Assembly: GCF_039521325.1 (NCBI RefSeq)
Contig: NZ_BAAACD010000044.1
Direction: 5' to 3' (one strand)
Source: Clostridium_X cadaveris
GTDB taxonomy: Bacteria > Bacillota > Clostridia > Clostridiales > Clostridiaceae
DNA length: 64,000 bases
Position numbers and translations under genes: made by a program
The notes under the pieces: generated by a model
Database searches by the model: none
Told to the model about the DNA's origin: nothing
The model's input: the letters and a program-made list of their open reading frames with translations, nothing else
In this document: positions 27,798 to 38,208 of the stretch, in pieces
Position numbering within the stretch: position 1 is the stretch's first letter
How the letters are laid out: each line of letters starts with the position of its first letter

Positions 27798-28373
27798 ATG
27801 TATTTAATTGTTGGACTTGGAAATCCCGGAGAAGAATATAGAGGCACAAGACATAATGTGGGATTTGATGCTATAGATATTATTTCAAAAAAGTATAATA
27901 TTGAGTTAAATAGGGTAAAATTTAAAGGTGTTTATGGAGAAGGTTTCATCGATGGTAAGAAGGTTATGCTTCTTAAACCCACTACATACATGAACTTAAG
28001 TGGAGAGAGCATTGGTGAAGTTGCAAATTTTTATAAGATTCCCCATGAAGACATAGTAGTTATATATGACGATATAAGTTTAGACATAGGAAAGCTTAGA
28101 ATAAGGGCAAAGGGAAGTGCAGGAGGTCATAATGGCATTAAAAGCATAATAAGCTGTCTTGGCGGAGATATGTTCCCGAGAGTAAAGGTTGGAGTTGGAG
28201 CTCCAAAGGGGAACCTAGTTTCTCATGTTCTTGGGAAGTTTACGACAGAAGAAAGAACAATTTTAAATAAAGCCTTAGAGGCATCTTCAGAAGCAGCAAT
28301 AACAATTATGACAAAAGATACTAATGAAGCTATGAACAAATTTAATGGATTTAATGCAGCTGATACTGAGTAA
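27798..28373 (+). CDS. pth: Peptidyl-tRNA hydrolase
   Basis: Releases peptides from tRNAs that drop off ribosomes. 191 residues. The start MYLIVGLGNPGEEYRGTRHN contains the catalytic His and Asn, and LLKPTTYMNLSG and GSAGGHNGIKSI are the other signature blocks. Ribosome site GCAGGAGG. It precedes mfd, the Bacillus order (spoVC/pth-mfd). A weak hairpin (28398-28405 with 28411-28418) lies between the two. Confidence 0.97.
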   Translation: MYLIVGLGNPGEEYRGTRHNVGFDAIDIISKKYNIELNRVKFKGVYGEGFIDGKKVMLLKPTTYMNLSGESIGEVANFYKIPHEDIVVIYDDISLDIGKLRIRAKGSAGGHNGIKSIISCLGGDMFPRVKVGVGAPKGNLVSHVLGKFTTEERTILNKALEASSEAAITIMTKDTNEAMNKFNGFNAADTE

Positions 28374-28470
28374 ATATTTAAAATAGAAATCATACTAGAA
28401 CCTTACAAAATAAGGTTCGTTTTCTCATGTACAAGTTAAAATAGGGATTGAGTAAGGCGGTGATTATAGC

Positions 28471-31400
28471 ATGAGACTTGAGGGGCTGATGAAGCCTTTT
28501 AAAACAGACAAAAAATATGAAGAATTAATGTTGCAGATAGAAAGAGAAAAATTTCCTATAGGAATATATGGAGTATCTGAGTCAGCGCGTTCATACATAA
28601 TAAATGGTATATATGAGGGCATAGACAAGCCTTTATTTATATTTACCAGCAGTGACATGGAAGCTAAAAATCTTTATGAGGATTTAAGTTTTTATATAAG
28701 TGAAGTATATTACTTACCATCAAAAGATGTGGTTTTTTATAATATAGATGCTATATCAGGTGATTTAAGATGGGAAAGACTTAAAGTTATTAAAGAGATG
28801 GTATCTAAAGGTAAAAAGATAATAGTAACATCTATAGATGTACTTAGTTCAAGATACACACCTATAGAACTTTTTAAAGAGTATACAACCACCCTTAAAG
28901 TAGGAAAACAGATAGACCTTATTGAATTGTCTGAAAGATTGGTACAATGCGGATATGAGAGAATGGATATGGTTGATGGAAAAGGTCAATTTTCTATCAG
29001 GGGAGGTATATTAGATATATTCCCTACCATATCAGTTTATCCATATAGAATTGAGCTATTTGATGATGAGATAGATTCTATAAGGACATTTAATGTAGAA
29101 TCTCAGAGGAGTATAGATAAGGTAAAAAGAATAGAAATTTTCCCTGCTAAGGAAGTTATATTAAAGAACCAGGATATTTTAAGAGGATATAATGCAATAG
29201 AAGAAGATTATCAAAAATTTATATCTCTAAAAGAAAATAAAAAGAATAAGTCTCTTGTAGATAAGATAAAAAAGATAGTAAAAAGAAATTTAGAAGAACT
29301 TAAAGAAATATGCTCCTTTGAAACAATTGAGAGCTATATACCGTATTTTTTTGAAAAAACCTCTACATTTTTTGATTATATAGGGGATAGTTACATAATA
29401 ATTGATGATATTCAAAGATGTAATGGCAAACTTGAGAGTGTGTACACAGAATTTGAATACAGCTATAGTGCATTCCTTCAGAGAGGAGATATACTGCCAA
29501 GACAGGGTGAGTTAATGATTCCTAAAGAAATACTTATGGACACATTAGAACTTGGAAAAGTATTTACTATAGAATCTATAGCTAAAAGCACCAGCATACT
29601 GAAACCAAGAGCAGTAAACAATTTTTCTCAGATAACTCCAAGTAGTTATCATGGACAGCTTGACCTTCTTATCGAAGATATAAAGGATAAGAAGCAAAAT
29701 GGGTACAAGACACTTATACTTTCAGGCACAAGACCTAGAGGAGAAAGACTAGTAGATACTCTTAGGGATAGGGGACTAGAAGCCCGTTATAGTGATTCTG
29801 TAGATAATATAGGATTTGGAGAGGTTGTAGTAACTTTTGGAAACCTTTTAAAGGGATATGAATATCCTGAATTTAAAATCTGCGTTATATCAGACCAAGA
29901 GGTATTTGGGAAAGCAAAAAGAAAGACATCAAAGAGAGCATCTAAACAAAAAGGAACTTCAAAAATTAAGAGTTTTGCGGAACTTAAACCTGGTGATTAT
30001 GTAGTTCATACAAACCATGGAATAGGTGTATATAAGGGGATAAAACAAATAGAAGTTCAAGGAAAGAAAAGGGATTATTTAGATATAACCTATGACAAAG
30101 GTGACCAGCTATATGTTCCTGTAGACCAGCTCGATTTGGTTCAAAAATATATTGGCAGCGAAGGCAAGGCACCAAAGGTAAATAAGCTTGGTGGAAGTGA
30201 ATGGACAAAAGCAAAAGCAAAGGCTAAAAAGTCAATAAATGAGATAGCTGGAGATTTAGTTAAACTATATGCTTCAAGAGCTGCATTAAAGGGATATAAA
30301 TTTTCAAAAGATACACCTTGGCAAAGGCAATTTGAAGATGAATTTCCATTCCAAGAGACACCAGATCAGCTTACATCCTTAGAAGAAATAAAAAAGGACA
30401 TGGAATCTGATAAACCTATGGACAGACTTATATGTGGAGATGTTGGGTATGGCAAAACAGAAGTAGCATTAAGAGCTGCATTTAAAGCGGTCATGGAAGG
30501 AAAGCAAGTTGCATTTTTGGTGCCAACAACAATACTTGCTGAGCAGCATTATACAAATATGAAAAAGAGATTTTCGGATTTTCCTATAAGAATAGACATG
30601 ATAAGCAGATTTAGGACGACAACTCAGCAAAAATCAACTTTAAAGTCTGTGAAAGAAGGAAATATAGACATACTTGTAGGAACTCACAGACTTGTATCAA
30701 AAGATATAGAGTTTAAAGATTTAGGACTTTTAATAATAGATGAAGAGCAGAGATTTGGAGTTGCTCAGAAAGAAAAGATAAAGAGTTTAAAGAAAAATAT
30801 AGATGTAGTAACGTTAAGTGCAACCCCTATTCCAAGAACACTACATATGTCACTTACAGGGGTTAGGGATATAAGTGTAATTGAAACTCCACCAGAGGAA
30901 AGATATCCTATTCAAACCTATGTGGTGGAGTATAATGATCAGCTTATAAAAGATGCAATTTTAAGAGAACTAAATAGAAAGGGGCAAGTGTACTTTGTTT
31001 ATAATAGAGTAGAGGACATAAAGAACATGGCATCATATCTTCAAAAGCTTGTTCCAGAAGCTAATGTTGGTATAGCACATGGACAGATGACTGAAAGAGA
31101 ACTAGAAAATGTCATGATGAAATTCATGGATAATGAAATAAATATATTAGTGTGTACAACTATTATAGAGACTGGAATAGATATACAGAATGTTAATACT
31201 ATTATAATTTATGATTCTGATCGAATGGGATTATCTCAGCTTTACCAGCTTAGAGGAAGGGTTGGAAGATCTGATAGAATAGCCTATGCATATTTTACTT
31301 ATAGAAAGGATAAAATCCTAACAGAGGTCGCTGAAAAAAGACTTAAGGCTTTGAAGGATTTTACAGAACTTGGATCGGGTTTCAAAATTGCAATGAGAGA

Positions 31401-31989
31401 TTTGGAGATAAGAGGTGCAGGGAATATGATGGGTTCTGCACAGCATGGACATATGGCTACTATAGGTTATGATTTATATTGTAGAATGCTTGAAGACACA
31501 ATAAAGTTAATAAAGGGTGATATAGAAAAGGAACCTATAGAAACAGTTATGGATGTAAAAGTTGATGCTTATATACCTGATAAATATATTGATGATGAAG
31601 TTCAAAAAATTGAAATATATAAGAAAATTGCAGCTATAGGCAGTTTTGATGACCTTATGGACATAAAAGAAGAATTAGAAGACAGGTTCTCAACGATTCC
31701 GGATCCTGTATACAACCTTATGAATATAGCGTATATAAGGAGTATGGCTAAGAACTTTGGTATCGAAGAGATCAGGGAGAAAGGTCAGGAAGTTGTATTC
31801 CAGTTTGATTCTAGAGATAGTTTTAATGATAAGCTTATGAAAGCAATCATGAAAAAGTATAATAAAAATATAATATTTAAGCTTGGAGAAAAGCCGGCTT
31901 TTGGTTTTAAACTTCAGACTATAAATAGAGAAGATATGCTTGGTATATTCAAAAATTTAATGGAATACTTAAAGTCGGAAATTGAGTAA
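28471..31989 (+). CDS. mfd: Transcription-repair coupling factor
   Basis: A 1,172-residue ATP-dependent translocase that removes stalled RNA polymerase and recruits UvrA. In order: a UvrB-like N-terminal module (about 1-350), the RNA-polymerase-interacting CarD-like domain (about 500-575, GDYVVHTNHGIGVYKG), the helicase core with Walker A GDVGYGKTE and DEEQ, a TRG motif region (QLRGRVGRSDR), and a C-terminal regulatory domain. Ribosome site AAGGCGGTG. Confidence 0.98.
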   Translation: MRLEGLMKPFKTDKKYEELMLQIEREKFPIGIYGVSESARSYIINGIYEGIDKPLFIFTSSDMEAKNLYEDLSFYISEVYYLPSKDVVFYNIDAISGDLRWERLKVIKEMVSKGKKIIVTSIDVLSSRYTPIELFKEYTTTLKVGKQIDLIELSERLVQCGYERMDMVDGKGQFSIRGGILDIFPTISVYPYRIELFDDEIDSIRTFNVESQRSIDKVKRIEIFPAKEVILKNQDILRGYNAIEEDYQKFISLKENKKNKSLVDKIKKIVKRNLEELKEICSFETIESYIPYFFEKTSTFFDYIGDSYIIIDDIQRCNGKLESVYTEFEYSYSAFLQRGDILPRQGELMIPKEILMDTLELGKVFTIESIAKSTSILKPRAVNNFSQITPSSYHGQLDLLIEDIKDKKQNGYKTLILSGTRPRGERLVDTLRDRGLEARYSDSVDNIGFGEVVVTFGNLLKGYEYPEFKICVISDQEVFGKAKRKTSKRASKQKGTSKIKSFAELKPGDYVVHTNHGIGVYKGIKQIEVQGKKRDYLDITYDKGDQLYVPVDQLDLVQKYIGSEGKAPKVNKLGGSEWTKAKAKAKKSINEIAGDLVKLYASRAALKGYKFSKDTPWQRQFEDEFPFQETPDQLTSLEEIKKDMESDKPMDRLICGDVGYGKTEVALRAAFKAVMEGKQVAFLVPTTILAEQHYTNMKKRFSDFPIRIDMISRFRTTTQQKSTLKSVKEGNIDILVGTHRLVSKDIEFKDLGLLIIDEEQRFGVAQKEKIKSLKKNIDVVTLSATPIPRTLHMSLTGVRDISVIETPPEERYPIQTYVVEYNDQLIKDAILRELNRKGQVYFVYNRVEDIKNMASYLQKLVPEANVGIAHGQMTERELENVMMKFMDNEINILVCTTIIETGIDIQNVNTIIIYDSDRMGLSQLYQLRGRVGRSDRIAYAYFTYRKDKILTEVAEKRLKALKDFTELGSGFKIAMRDLEIRGAGNMMGSAQHGHMATIGYDLYCRMLEDTIKLIKGDIEKEPIETVMDVKVDAYIPDKYIDDEVQKIEIYKKIAAIGSFDDLMDIKEELEDRFSTIPDPVYNLMNIAYIRSMAKNFGIEEIREKGQEVVFQFDSRDSFNDKLMKAIMKKYNKNIIFKLGEKPAFGFKLQTINREDMLGIFKNLMEYLKSEIE

Positions 31990-32118
31990 AAAATTGTATT
32001 ATCAGTAATATGATGATATAATTAAGCTGTTTATAAAAATTTAATTTGAAGAACTATATTAAAAACTTTATAATGAAATAAGTGCTTATAAATTAAAATA
32101 TGAAGCGGGGGAAGTAAA

Positions 32119-33123
32119 GTGAAAAATACTAAAAAAATAATAGCTGTAGCTCTTGTAGCAATGCTATCAACAGCTGCTGTAGGATGTAATTTGATAGAAA
32201 AGACTCCAGAGGCTATAAACAAAAGCGTAGTTGCAAAAGTAGGTTCAGAAAAAATAACTTATGGAGATTTAGATAAAGAATTAGAATATCTAAAGGAGCA
32301 ATTTACACAACAATATGGTGAAAACTATATGAAGGATAGTAAGACCAGCGAAGCATTCAATAAGCAAAAGAAGAGTATGCTAGATTCTATGGTTCTTGAA
32401 AAGGTATATTTAAAGAAAGCTGATGAATTAGGATTAATTTCTGATGAAGAAGAATTAAATAAGGAAATAGAAACTCAATTTGAAACTATGAAAGCTGCTT
32501 TTGGAGATGAAGATAAATTTAAGAGTGCGTTAGAGGATTCTAAGCTTACAGAAGATTCATTAAAAACTGCTATAAAGAACAGCTTAATAGCTAAAAAGGT
32601 TGAGAATTATATAATAAAAGATGTTACTGTAGAGGATAGTGACATTGAAGCATATTACAATGAAAATAAGGACAGTAAATTTACAACACATCCAGGTGCT
32701 ACATTATATCACATACTAGTTGATAGCGAAGATAAGGCAAAAGAAATAAAGACAAAGCTAGATAATGGTGGAGATTTCAAAGCCTTAGCAGCAGAATATG
32801 GAACTGATGGAACTAAGGATAAAGGCGGCGAGTTAGGTTTTGTAGAATATACTAATACTAGTTATGATGCAGATTTTATGGCAGCAGCAAGCAAGCTTAA
32901 AGAGGGAGAGATATCAGGCCCAGTTAAGACTCAGTTTGGATATCATATAATCAAGGCAACTGATTTAAAAACAGATGCAGTAGTTAAACCTCTAGATGAA
33001 GTTAAAGATCAAATAAAAACTTATCTTCTTCAAACTAAACAAAACGAAGCGTATACTAAAACTGTAGATGAGTGGAAAAAAGAATTAAAAGTTGAAATAA
33101 ATGAAAAAAATTTAAATCAATAA
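32119..33123 (+). CDS. prsA: Lipoprotein peptidyl-prolyl isomerase, PrsA/SurA-like
   Basis: An extracytoplasmic foldase of 334 residues. The signal peptide ends in a lipobox-like TAAVGC, with Cys at about residue 24. A SurA-type helical chaperone region follows, then a parvulin domain at about residues 190-290 (HILVDSEDKA, GGELGFV, FGYHIIK). GTG start after GCGGGGGAAG. It follows mfd, as in many clostridia, and ends at a terminator. Confidence 0.9.
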   Translation: MKNTKKIIAVALVAMLSTAAVGCNLIEKTPEAINKSVVAKVGSEKITYGDLDKELEYLKEQFTQQYGENYMKDSKTSEAFNKQKKSMLDSMVLEKVYLKKADELGLISDEEELNKEIETQFETMKAAFGDEDKFKSALEDSKLTEDSLKTAIKNSLIAKKVENYIIKDVTVEDSDIEAYYNENKDSKFTTHPGATLYHILVDSEDKAKEIKTKLDNGGDFKALAAEYGTDGTKDKGGELGFVEYTNTSYDADFMAAASKLKEGEISGPVKTQFGYHIIKATDLKTDAVVKPLDEVKDQIKTYLLQTKQNEAYTKTVDEWKKELKVEINEKNLNQ

Positions 33124-33132
33124 GATTTTAAG

Positions 33133-33166
33133 AAACGAGATCGTTTATAACGGTCTCGTTTTGTTT
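33133..33166 (+). terminator. Terminator of the prsA-like gene
   Basis: Stem AAACGAGATCG / CGGTCTCGTTT with T-rich tail. Confidence 0.85.
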
Positions 33167-33322
33167 GTATAGAAGTTTATAGATAGCAAAGTGGAGAAAT
33201 ATAGATAAAAAAATAAAAAACAAACATATGTGTATAATATTCCATTCCTATACAAATAATATTATTACAGCTAAGAAGCTTATAAATTAGAAGGATTTCA
33301 TAATATCCAAGGAGGTAAAATA

Positions 33323-33880
33323 ATGAAAGCTACAGGCATAGTAAGAAGAATAGATGATCTTGGAAGAGTAGTTATACCAAAAGAAATAAGAAGAACTTTA
33401 AGAATCAGAGAAGGAGATCCTTTAGAGATTTTTACTGATAGAGAAGGAGGAGTTATACTAAAGAAATATTCTCCAATCGGCGAGCTTTCTGATTTCTCAA
33501 GAGAATATGCTGAGTCATTACAACAATCAATTGGACATATAGTTTTGATTGCAGATAAAGATGCATTTATATCAGTGAGCGGAGCTCCAAAGAAAGATTA
33601 TCTAGAAAAGAAAATAAGCGATGATTTAGAAAAAGTAATGGATGATAGAAAAGCTATTATATTAGGAGAAGGAGGAAGTAGTAAGAGTATATCTCTTTAT
33701 AGTGAAGAAGAAATTGCAGAAAAGTATTCAACTCAAGTAATAGCTCCTATAATAGCAGAAGGCGATGCTATTGGTGCAGTAGCAATCATATCCAAACAAT
33801 CAGGGGAGAAGTTTGGAGAATTAGAATTGAAACTAGCAGAAACAGCATCAGCCTTCTTAGGAAAACAAATGGAACAATAA
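33323..33880 (+). CDS. spoVT: Stage V sporulation transcription regulator
   Basis: 185 residues. An AbrB-type swapped-hairpin DNA-binding domain (RRIDDLGRVVIPKEIRRTLR at about 8-27) is followed by a GAF-like domain. It is a forespore regulator in Bacillus, acting with sigma G. Ribosome site CCAAGGAGG. The downstream cluster matches Bacillus spoVT-yabM-yabN-yabO-yabP-yabQ-divIC-yabR. Confidence 0.96.
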   Translation: MKATGIVRRIDDLGRVVIPKEIRRTLRIREGDPLEIFTDREGGVILKKYSPIGELSDFSREYAESLQQSIGHIVLIADKDAFISVSGAPKKDYLEKKISDDLEKVMDDRKAIILGEGGSSKSISLYSEEEIAEKYSTQVIAPIIAEGDAIGAVAIISKQSGEKFGELELKLAETASAFLGKQMEQ

Positions 33881-33908
33881 ATGGCAGCATGCTGCCATTT
33901 ATTTTTTC
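33879..33908 (+). terminator. Terminator of spoVT
   Basis: The 22-bp perfect palindrome 33879-33900, centred on GCATGC, runs into TTATTTTTT. Confidence 0.85.
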
Positions 33909-34023
33909 TTTTAAAATTATTGACATAAATATTAAATATATACCCTCCAAATAAAATTTAGTAATAATACATCAAATTTTAAAATAGAAATACTAATAGT
34001 ATTATAGAAGAGGAGAAGGGTAT

Positions 34024-35580
34024 ATGAAAAAACAATCTTTGCTTAAAGGAACATTAATACTTGGGGCTGCTGGAATAATAGCAAAGTTCTTAGGACTTTT
34101 TTTTAGATGGCCGCTGATAATGCTCATAGGTGACGAAGGAATCGGGTATTACCAAATGTCATATCCTTTATATATGTTTTTTATAGGTATAGCATCAGGA
34201 GGACCGGTAGCTATATCAAAGCTAGTTTCTGAAAGAAATGCTATGAATGATAAAGAAGGTATAGGAAAGATATTAAAGTCATCTTTAATATTTATGGGCA
34301 TGCTTGGAGTGGGAGGTACATTGTGTCTCTTATTATTAGCGAAACCTATAATAGGATTTTTAAAATGGGATCCTAAGGCTTACTATTCAATCATAGGAAT
34401 AGCATTTGCACCTATGTTCATATCTATAGTCAGCTGCTACAGGGGATTCTTTCAAGGACTTCAAAACATGAATCCTACGGCTAAATCTCAAATAATAGAA
34501 CAGATAGGAAGAGTAATAGTAGGAGTAGGGTTAGCTTATTTACTTTTGCCAAATGGAATTGAATTTTCAGCAGGAGGGGGAGCCTTCGGAGCTGCTGCAG
34601 GAGGAATATTAGCCTGCATATACTTAACAAAAATGTTTAATAAAGAAAGACGTAGGTTATTTCCTAGAGGATATAAGTTTAAAAGTGACGTTGGAGTGAT
34701 GGGCAAGCTTATTTATACAGCTATACCAATTTCATTAGGGGCAACTGTAGGAACTATAATGTCTCTTATTGACTCTTTACTAGTTCCACAAAAACTTTTA
34801 AGTGCAGGCTTTACTCATAAAGAAGCTACCATGCTATTTGGTCAGCTCTCAGGAAAGGCATCAGTGGTAGTAAATATTCCGTTAACTATATCTATAGCAT
34901 TAGGAGCATCCCTTGTTCCTATAATATCAGAAGCGTTTATCCTAAGAAGAAAACAAGAAGTATTTGAGAAAATATCTTTGTCATTTAAGCTGTCATTTGC
35001 AATAGGGTTGCCATCAGTGTTAGGATTATATGCTTTAGCAAACCCTATAATGAACATGCTTTTCCCTGGACATGCAGATGGGTATGAGATATTAAAGTAT
35101 TTATCATTTTCTATATTATTTATAATTTTAGCTCAGACTACAACATCAATACTACAAGGTACTGGTCATATCTACAGACCGGTTTTAAATCTTTTTATAG
35201 GATGTATAGTAAAAATAGTTCTAACATGGTTTTTGGTGCCTGTCAAATCACTTAATATATATGGAGCTGTAATTGCAACAGTTTCTGCTTATATTGTTGC
35301 AGCAATGCTTAATTATAGTTTTATGAAGAAGAAGCTTCAAGTTAAGGTGAATCTAAATGATGTTCTTATAAAACCAGCTTTTGCAAGCCTTGTTATGATA
35401 ATTGGGGTCATAGCATCTTTCACATTTTTAAGGAATAATTATGTAGGAAGTAGCCTTGCTTGCTTGATATCTATATTTTTAGGTATTATTATATATGTAG
35501 TGCTTATTATAATTTTAGGCGTTTTTAGCTATAATTATATAAAAGAGAAACTTTTTAGAAATAAGGAGAAAACTTCATGA
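34024..35580 (+). CDS. Polysaccharide biosynthesis / SpoVB-MurJ-like flippase (YabM)
   Basis: 518 residues with about 14 membrane helices, of the MOP (multidrug/oligosaccharidyl-lipid/polysaccharide) exporter superfamily, SpoVB/YabM branch. The likely role is flipping lipid-linked wall precursors during growth or cortex synthesis (inference from family). Its last 4 bases overlap the next gene (ATGA), indicating coupled translation with mazG. Confidence 0.88.
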   Translation: MKKQSLLKGTLILGAAGIIAKFLGLFFRWPLIMLIGDEGIGYYQMSYPLYMFFIGIASGGPVAISKLVSERNAMNDKEGIGKILKSSLIFMGMLGVGGTLCLLLLAKPIIGFLKWDPKAYYSIIGIAFAPMFISIVSCYRGFFQGLQNMNPTAKSQIIEQIGRVIVGVGLAYLLLPNGIEFSAGGGAFGAAAGGILACIYLTKMFNKERRRLFPRGYKFKSDVGVMGKLIYTAIPISLGATVGTIMSLIDSLLVPQKLLSAGFTHKEATMLFGQLSGKASVVVNIPLTISIALGASLVPIISEAFILRRKQEVFEKISLSFKLSFAIGLPSVLGLYALANPIMNMLFPGHADGYEILKYLSFSILFIILAQTTTSILQGTGHIYRPVLNLFIGCIVKIVLTWFLVPVKSLNIYGAVIATVSAYIVAAMLNYSFMKKKLQVKVNLNDVLIKPAFASLVMIIGVIASFTFLRNNYVGSSLACLISIFLGIIIYVVLIIILGVFSYNYIKEKLFRNKEKTS

Positions 35581-37025
35581 TAAAAATACTTGGTTTAGGA
35601 CCAGGTTCTCCTGAAGCTTTGACTTTGGGGACCATAAATATATTAAGGGATTCCTCTAAAAAATATTTTAGAACAGAAAAGCATCCAACCATAGATTATA
35701 TAAAAGAAATGGGCATTGAATACAGTACTTATGACTTTGCCTATGAAAAGTTTGATAGCTTTGATGAAGTTTACAATTTCATAGCAGAAGATATAATCGA
35801 GAAAGCAAAGAGAGAAGAAGTTATATATGCTGTGCCAGGACACCCCCTTGTAGCAGAAAAATCTGTAAAACTTATCATAGATAAATGCATTGAAAACGAG
35901 ATAGAGTATAAAGTTTATCCAGCAGTGAGTTTTGTTGATGTTATGATGGAGACTCTAGCTGTAGACCCTGTAGATGGACTTAAGATAATAGATGCATTTG
36001 ATATGAATTATCAGACCTTAGACAAGAGATGTGGTCTTATAATAACTCAAGTTTATGATAAATATATAGCATCGGAAGTAAAATTAAAATTAGGTGAATA
36101 TTATAATGATGATATGGATATATATTTTGTTAGGGCAGCAGGTGTAAAGGAAATTGAATCTATACGAAAGATAAAGATATATGAGATAGATAGACAGGAA
36201 GATATAGATTATCTCACATCACTATACATACCTAAAGATGAGAATGCTACAGTTGACTTTAATGATCTTTTGAATATTACATCTATCCTTAGAGGGCCTG
36301 ATGGGTGTCCATGGGATAGAGAACAAGATTTAGATTCTCTAAAAAGATATATTATTGATGAATGCTATGAAGTCATAGAGGCTATAAAAGATAAAGATGA
36401 TGATGCTATAGCAGAAGAACTTGGAGATTTGTTATTCCAAATAGTATTTATAGCAGATATAGAAAAAGATGAAGGATTCTTTTCTATGAAGAATGTTATA
36501 GAAGGAATATGCAAAAAGATGGTTGATAGACATCCTCATGTATTTGGAGAAGACGACATAGATTCAACTGAAAAAGTTCTTGAGAAATGGGATGATATAA
36601 AGAAGAAGGAAAAAGAATACACTTCATACACAGAAGAGCTTAAGCATATTGCCAAATCATTACCTGCTCTTATGAGAGCGGAAGAAGTACAAAAGAAGGC
36701 TGCTAAAGTTGGTTTCGACTGGGATAATGTTGATGATGCTATGAAAAAGGTTGACGAAGAACTTTTTGAATTAAAAGAGGTATATAAAGGTAAAGAGGTG
36801 GTAAGAATATTAGAAGAACTAGGGGATTTGATTTTTGCTATAGTAAATGTTGCTAGATTTCTTAAGATTAACCCAGAAGAAGCTCTTACAAATACTACCG
36901 AAAAATTTATTAAAAGATTTGCTTACATAGAAGAAAATGCGGTATCTTTAAATAAAGATATTAGGCACATGACTCTAGAAGAAATGGATGAACTATGGAA
37001 TAAAGCAAAAAAACTAGGAAAATAA
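35577..37025 (+). CDS. mazG: YabN-like fusion: tetrapyrrole methylase-type domain + MazG NTP pyrophosphohydrolase
   Basis: 482 residues. The N-terminal part (about 1-210) resembles SAM-dependent tetrapyrrole methylases (LGLGPGSPEALTLG). The C-terminal part contains MazG (CPWDREQDLDSLKRYI, EELGDLLFQIVF) with a second MazG half (EELGDLIFAIVN). It hydrolyses nucleoside triphosphates, probably as housecleaning. Methylase activity in this fusion is doubtful. Translationally coupled to the flippase gene upstream. Confidence 0.93.
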   Translation: MIKILGLGPGSPEALTLGTINILRDSSKKYFRTEKHPTIDYIKEMGIEYSTYDFAYEKFDSFDEVYNFIAEDIIEKAKREEVIYAVPGHPLVAEKSVKLIIDKCIENEIEYKVYPAVSFVDVMMETLAVDPVDGLKIIDAFDMNYQTLDKRCGLIITQVYDKYIASEVKLKLGEYYNDDMDIYFVRAAGVKEIESIRKIKIYEIDRQEDIDYLTSLYIPKDENATVDFNDLLNITSILRGPDGCPWDREQDLDSLKRYIIDECYEVIEAIKDKDDDAIAEELGDLLFQIVFIADIEKDEGFFSMKNVIEGICKKMVDRHPHVFGEDDIDSTEKVLEKWDDIKKKEKEYTSYTEELKHIAKSLPALMRAEEVQKKAAKVGFDWDNVDDAMKKVDEELFELKEVYKGKEVVRILEELGDLIFAIVNVARFLKINPEEALTNTTEKFIKRFAYIEENAVSLNKDIRHMTLEEMDELWNKAKKLGK

Positions 37026-37234
37026 CTAATTTGAGAAGGATTTTTAAAATATATGCAGAATATAATTTAAATGAAACTTATCTCATGTTAAAAGTTATAT
37101 ATATATGACATTTACTTGTAGACTATACACGCAAATAGATATATAATATGATAATGTGAGTTAATGAAAATAAAAAATGAGGGAGTTATATATATAATTC
37201 CTATATATACTCTAATTTTAAGGAGGAAAAACAA

Positions 37235-37510
37235 GTGAACAAGGCAGATTTAATTTCAAGAATGGCAGACAAAAGCGAGTTAAACAAGAAACAAACAGAG
37301 GCAGCTCTTAAAGCCTTCGTAGAAAGTGTTGAAGAAGCTTTAGAAAGCGGAGATAAAGTACAATTAGTTGGATTTGGAACTTTTGAAACAAGAGAAAGAG
37401 CAGAAAGAACTGGAAGAAATCCAAAGACTGGAGAAGAAATAAAGATTGCTGCATCTACAATGCCAGTATTCAAAGCAGGAAAAGAGTTCAAGGATAGAGT
37501 AAACAAATAA
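37235..37510 (+). CDS. hup: HU family DNA-binding protein
   Basis: A 91-residue histone-like protein that bends and compacts DNA. It starts MNKADLISRMADKS and has the DNA-binding arm GRNPKTGEEI. GTG start after AAGGAGG. It has its own promoter region and a GC-rich terminator, consistent with high expression. Confidence 0.97.
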   Translation: MNKADLISRMADKSELNKKQTEAALKAFVESVEEALESGDKVQLVGFGTFETRERAERTGRNPKTGEEIKIAASTMPVFKAGKEFKDRVNK

Positions 37511-37523
37511 TTTCTATCTATTT

Positions 37524-37552
37524 TAACCCGGGGGGAACCCTCGGGTTTTTGT
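37524..37552 (+). terminator. Terminator of hup
   Basis: GC-rich stem AACCCGGGG / CCTCGGGTT followed by TTTTT. Confidence 0.9.
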
Positions 37553-37583
37553 TATATAAAGTTAAAGAAGGGAGAGATTTTAT

Positions 37584-37847
37584 ATGCGTTTGGATAAATA
37601 TTTAAAAGTTTCTAGAATAATAAAGAGAAGAACAGTAGCAAAAGAGGCATGTGACAGCGGAAGAGTATCTATAAATGGAAAAGTTGCAAAAGCAGGAACA
37701 GATGTTAAGGAACAGGATATAATAGAAATAGCTTTTGCAAATAAATATATTAAAGCAAGAATATTAAATATAGCTGAGCACGTAAGAAAAGATGATGCTA
37801 AAGATATGTATGAGATACTTGAAGGCGAAGAAGATAAAGAAGAGTAA
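37584..37847 (+). CDS. rqcP: S4-domain protein RqcP (YabO)
   Basis: 87 residues, mostly one S4 RNA-binding domain: MRLDKYLKVSRIIKRRTVAK, then GRVSINGKVAKAG. In Bacillus, RqcP works with RqcH on stalled 50S subunits to add alanine tails. The position between hup and yabP matches Bacillus yabO. Confidence 0.93.
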   Translation: MRLDKYLKVSRIIKRRTVAKEACDSGRVSINGKVAKAGTDVKEQDIIEIAFANKYIKARILNIAEHVRKDDAKDMYEILEGEEDKEE

Positions 37848-37906
37848 TATATAAAGGTATTCTTTCATATACTGTATTGAAGTATGTTTGGAGGAATAGT
37901 TTTTAT

Positions 37907-38200
37907 ATGGAAGGAAAAAAAGAAGTAAAAATAGATGAGAAGAAGGGTAATTTAACATTAGAAAATAGAAAAAAGTTATCTATCACTGGAGTTGTAGAAG
38001 TAATAAGTTTTGATGATGAAAAAATTATATTGAATACAAATCATGGTGGACTTCATATAAAAGGTGAAGGGTTAAAGATGAATAAACTAGATGTCCAAAA
38101 CGGTGAAGTGATTATAGTAGGAACGGTGAACTCATGCGTATATACAGGAGCAAATGAAAAGGTTGATAATAGATCAATATTAAAAAGGCTGTTTAAGTAG
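37907..38200 (+). CDS. yabP: Sporulation protein YabP
   Basis: 97 residues. The GVVEVISFDDEKIILNTNHG block matches the YabP/YqfC fold needed for spore cortex or coat assembly. ATG 37907 is preferred. GGAGGA lies 12 bases upstream, rather far, and an in-frame TTG at 37877 lies before that site, so it cannot be served by it. Directly precedes yabQ. Confidence 0.9.
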   Translation: MEGKKEVKIDEKKGNLTLENRKKLSITGVVEVISFDDEKIILNTNHGGLHIKGEGLKMNKLDVQNGEVIIVGTVNSCVYTGANEKVDNRSILKRLFK

Positions 38201-38208
38201 GTGATGAT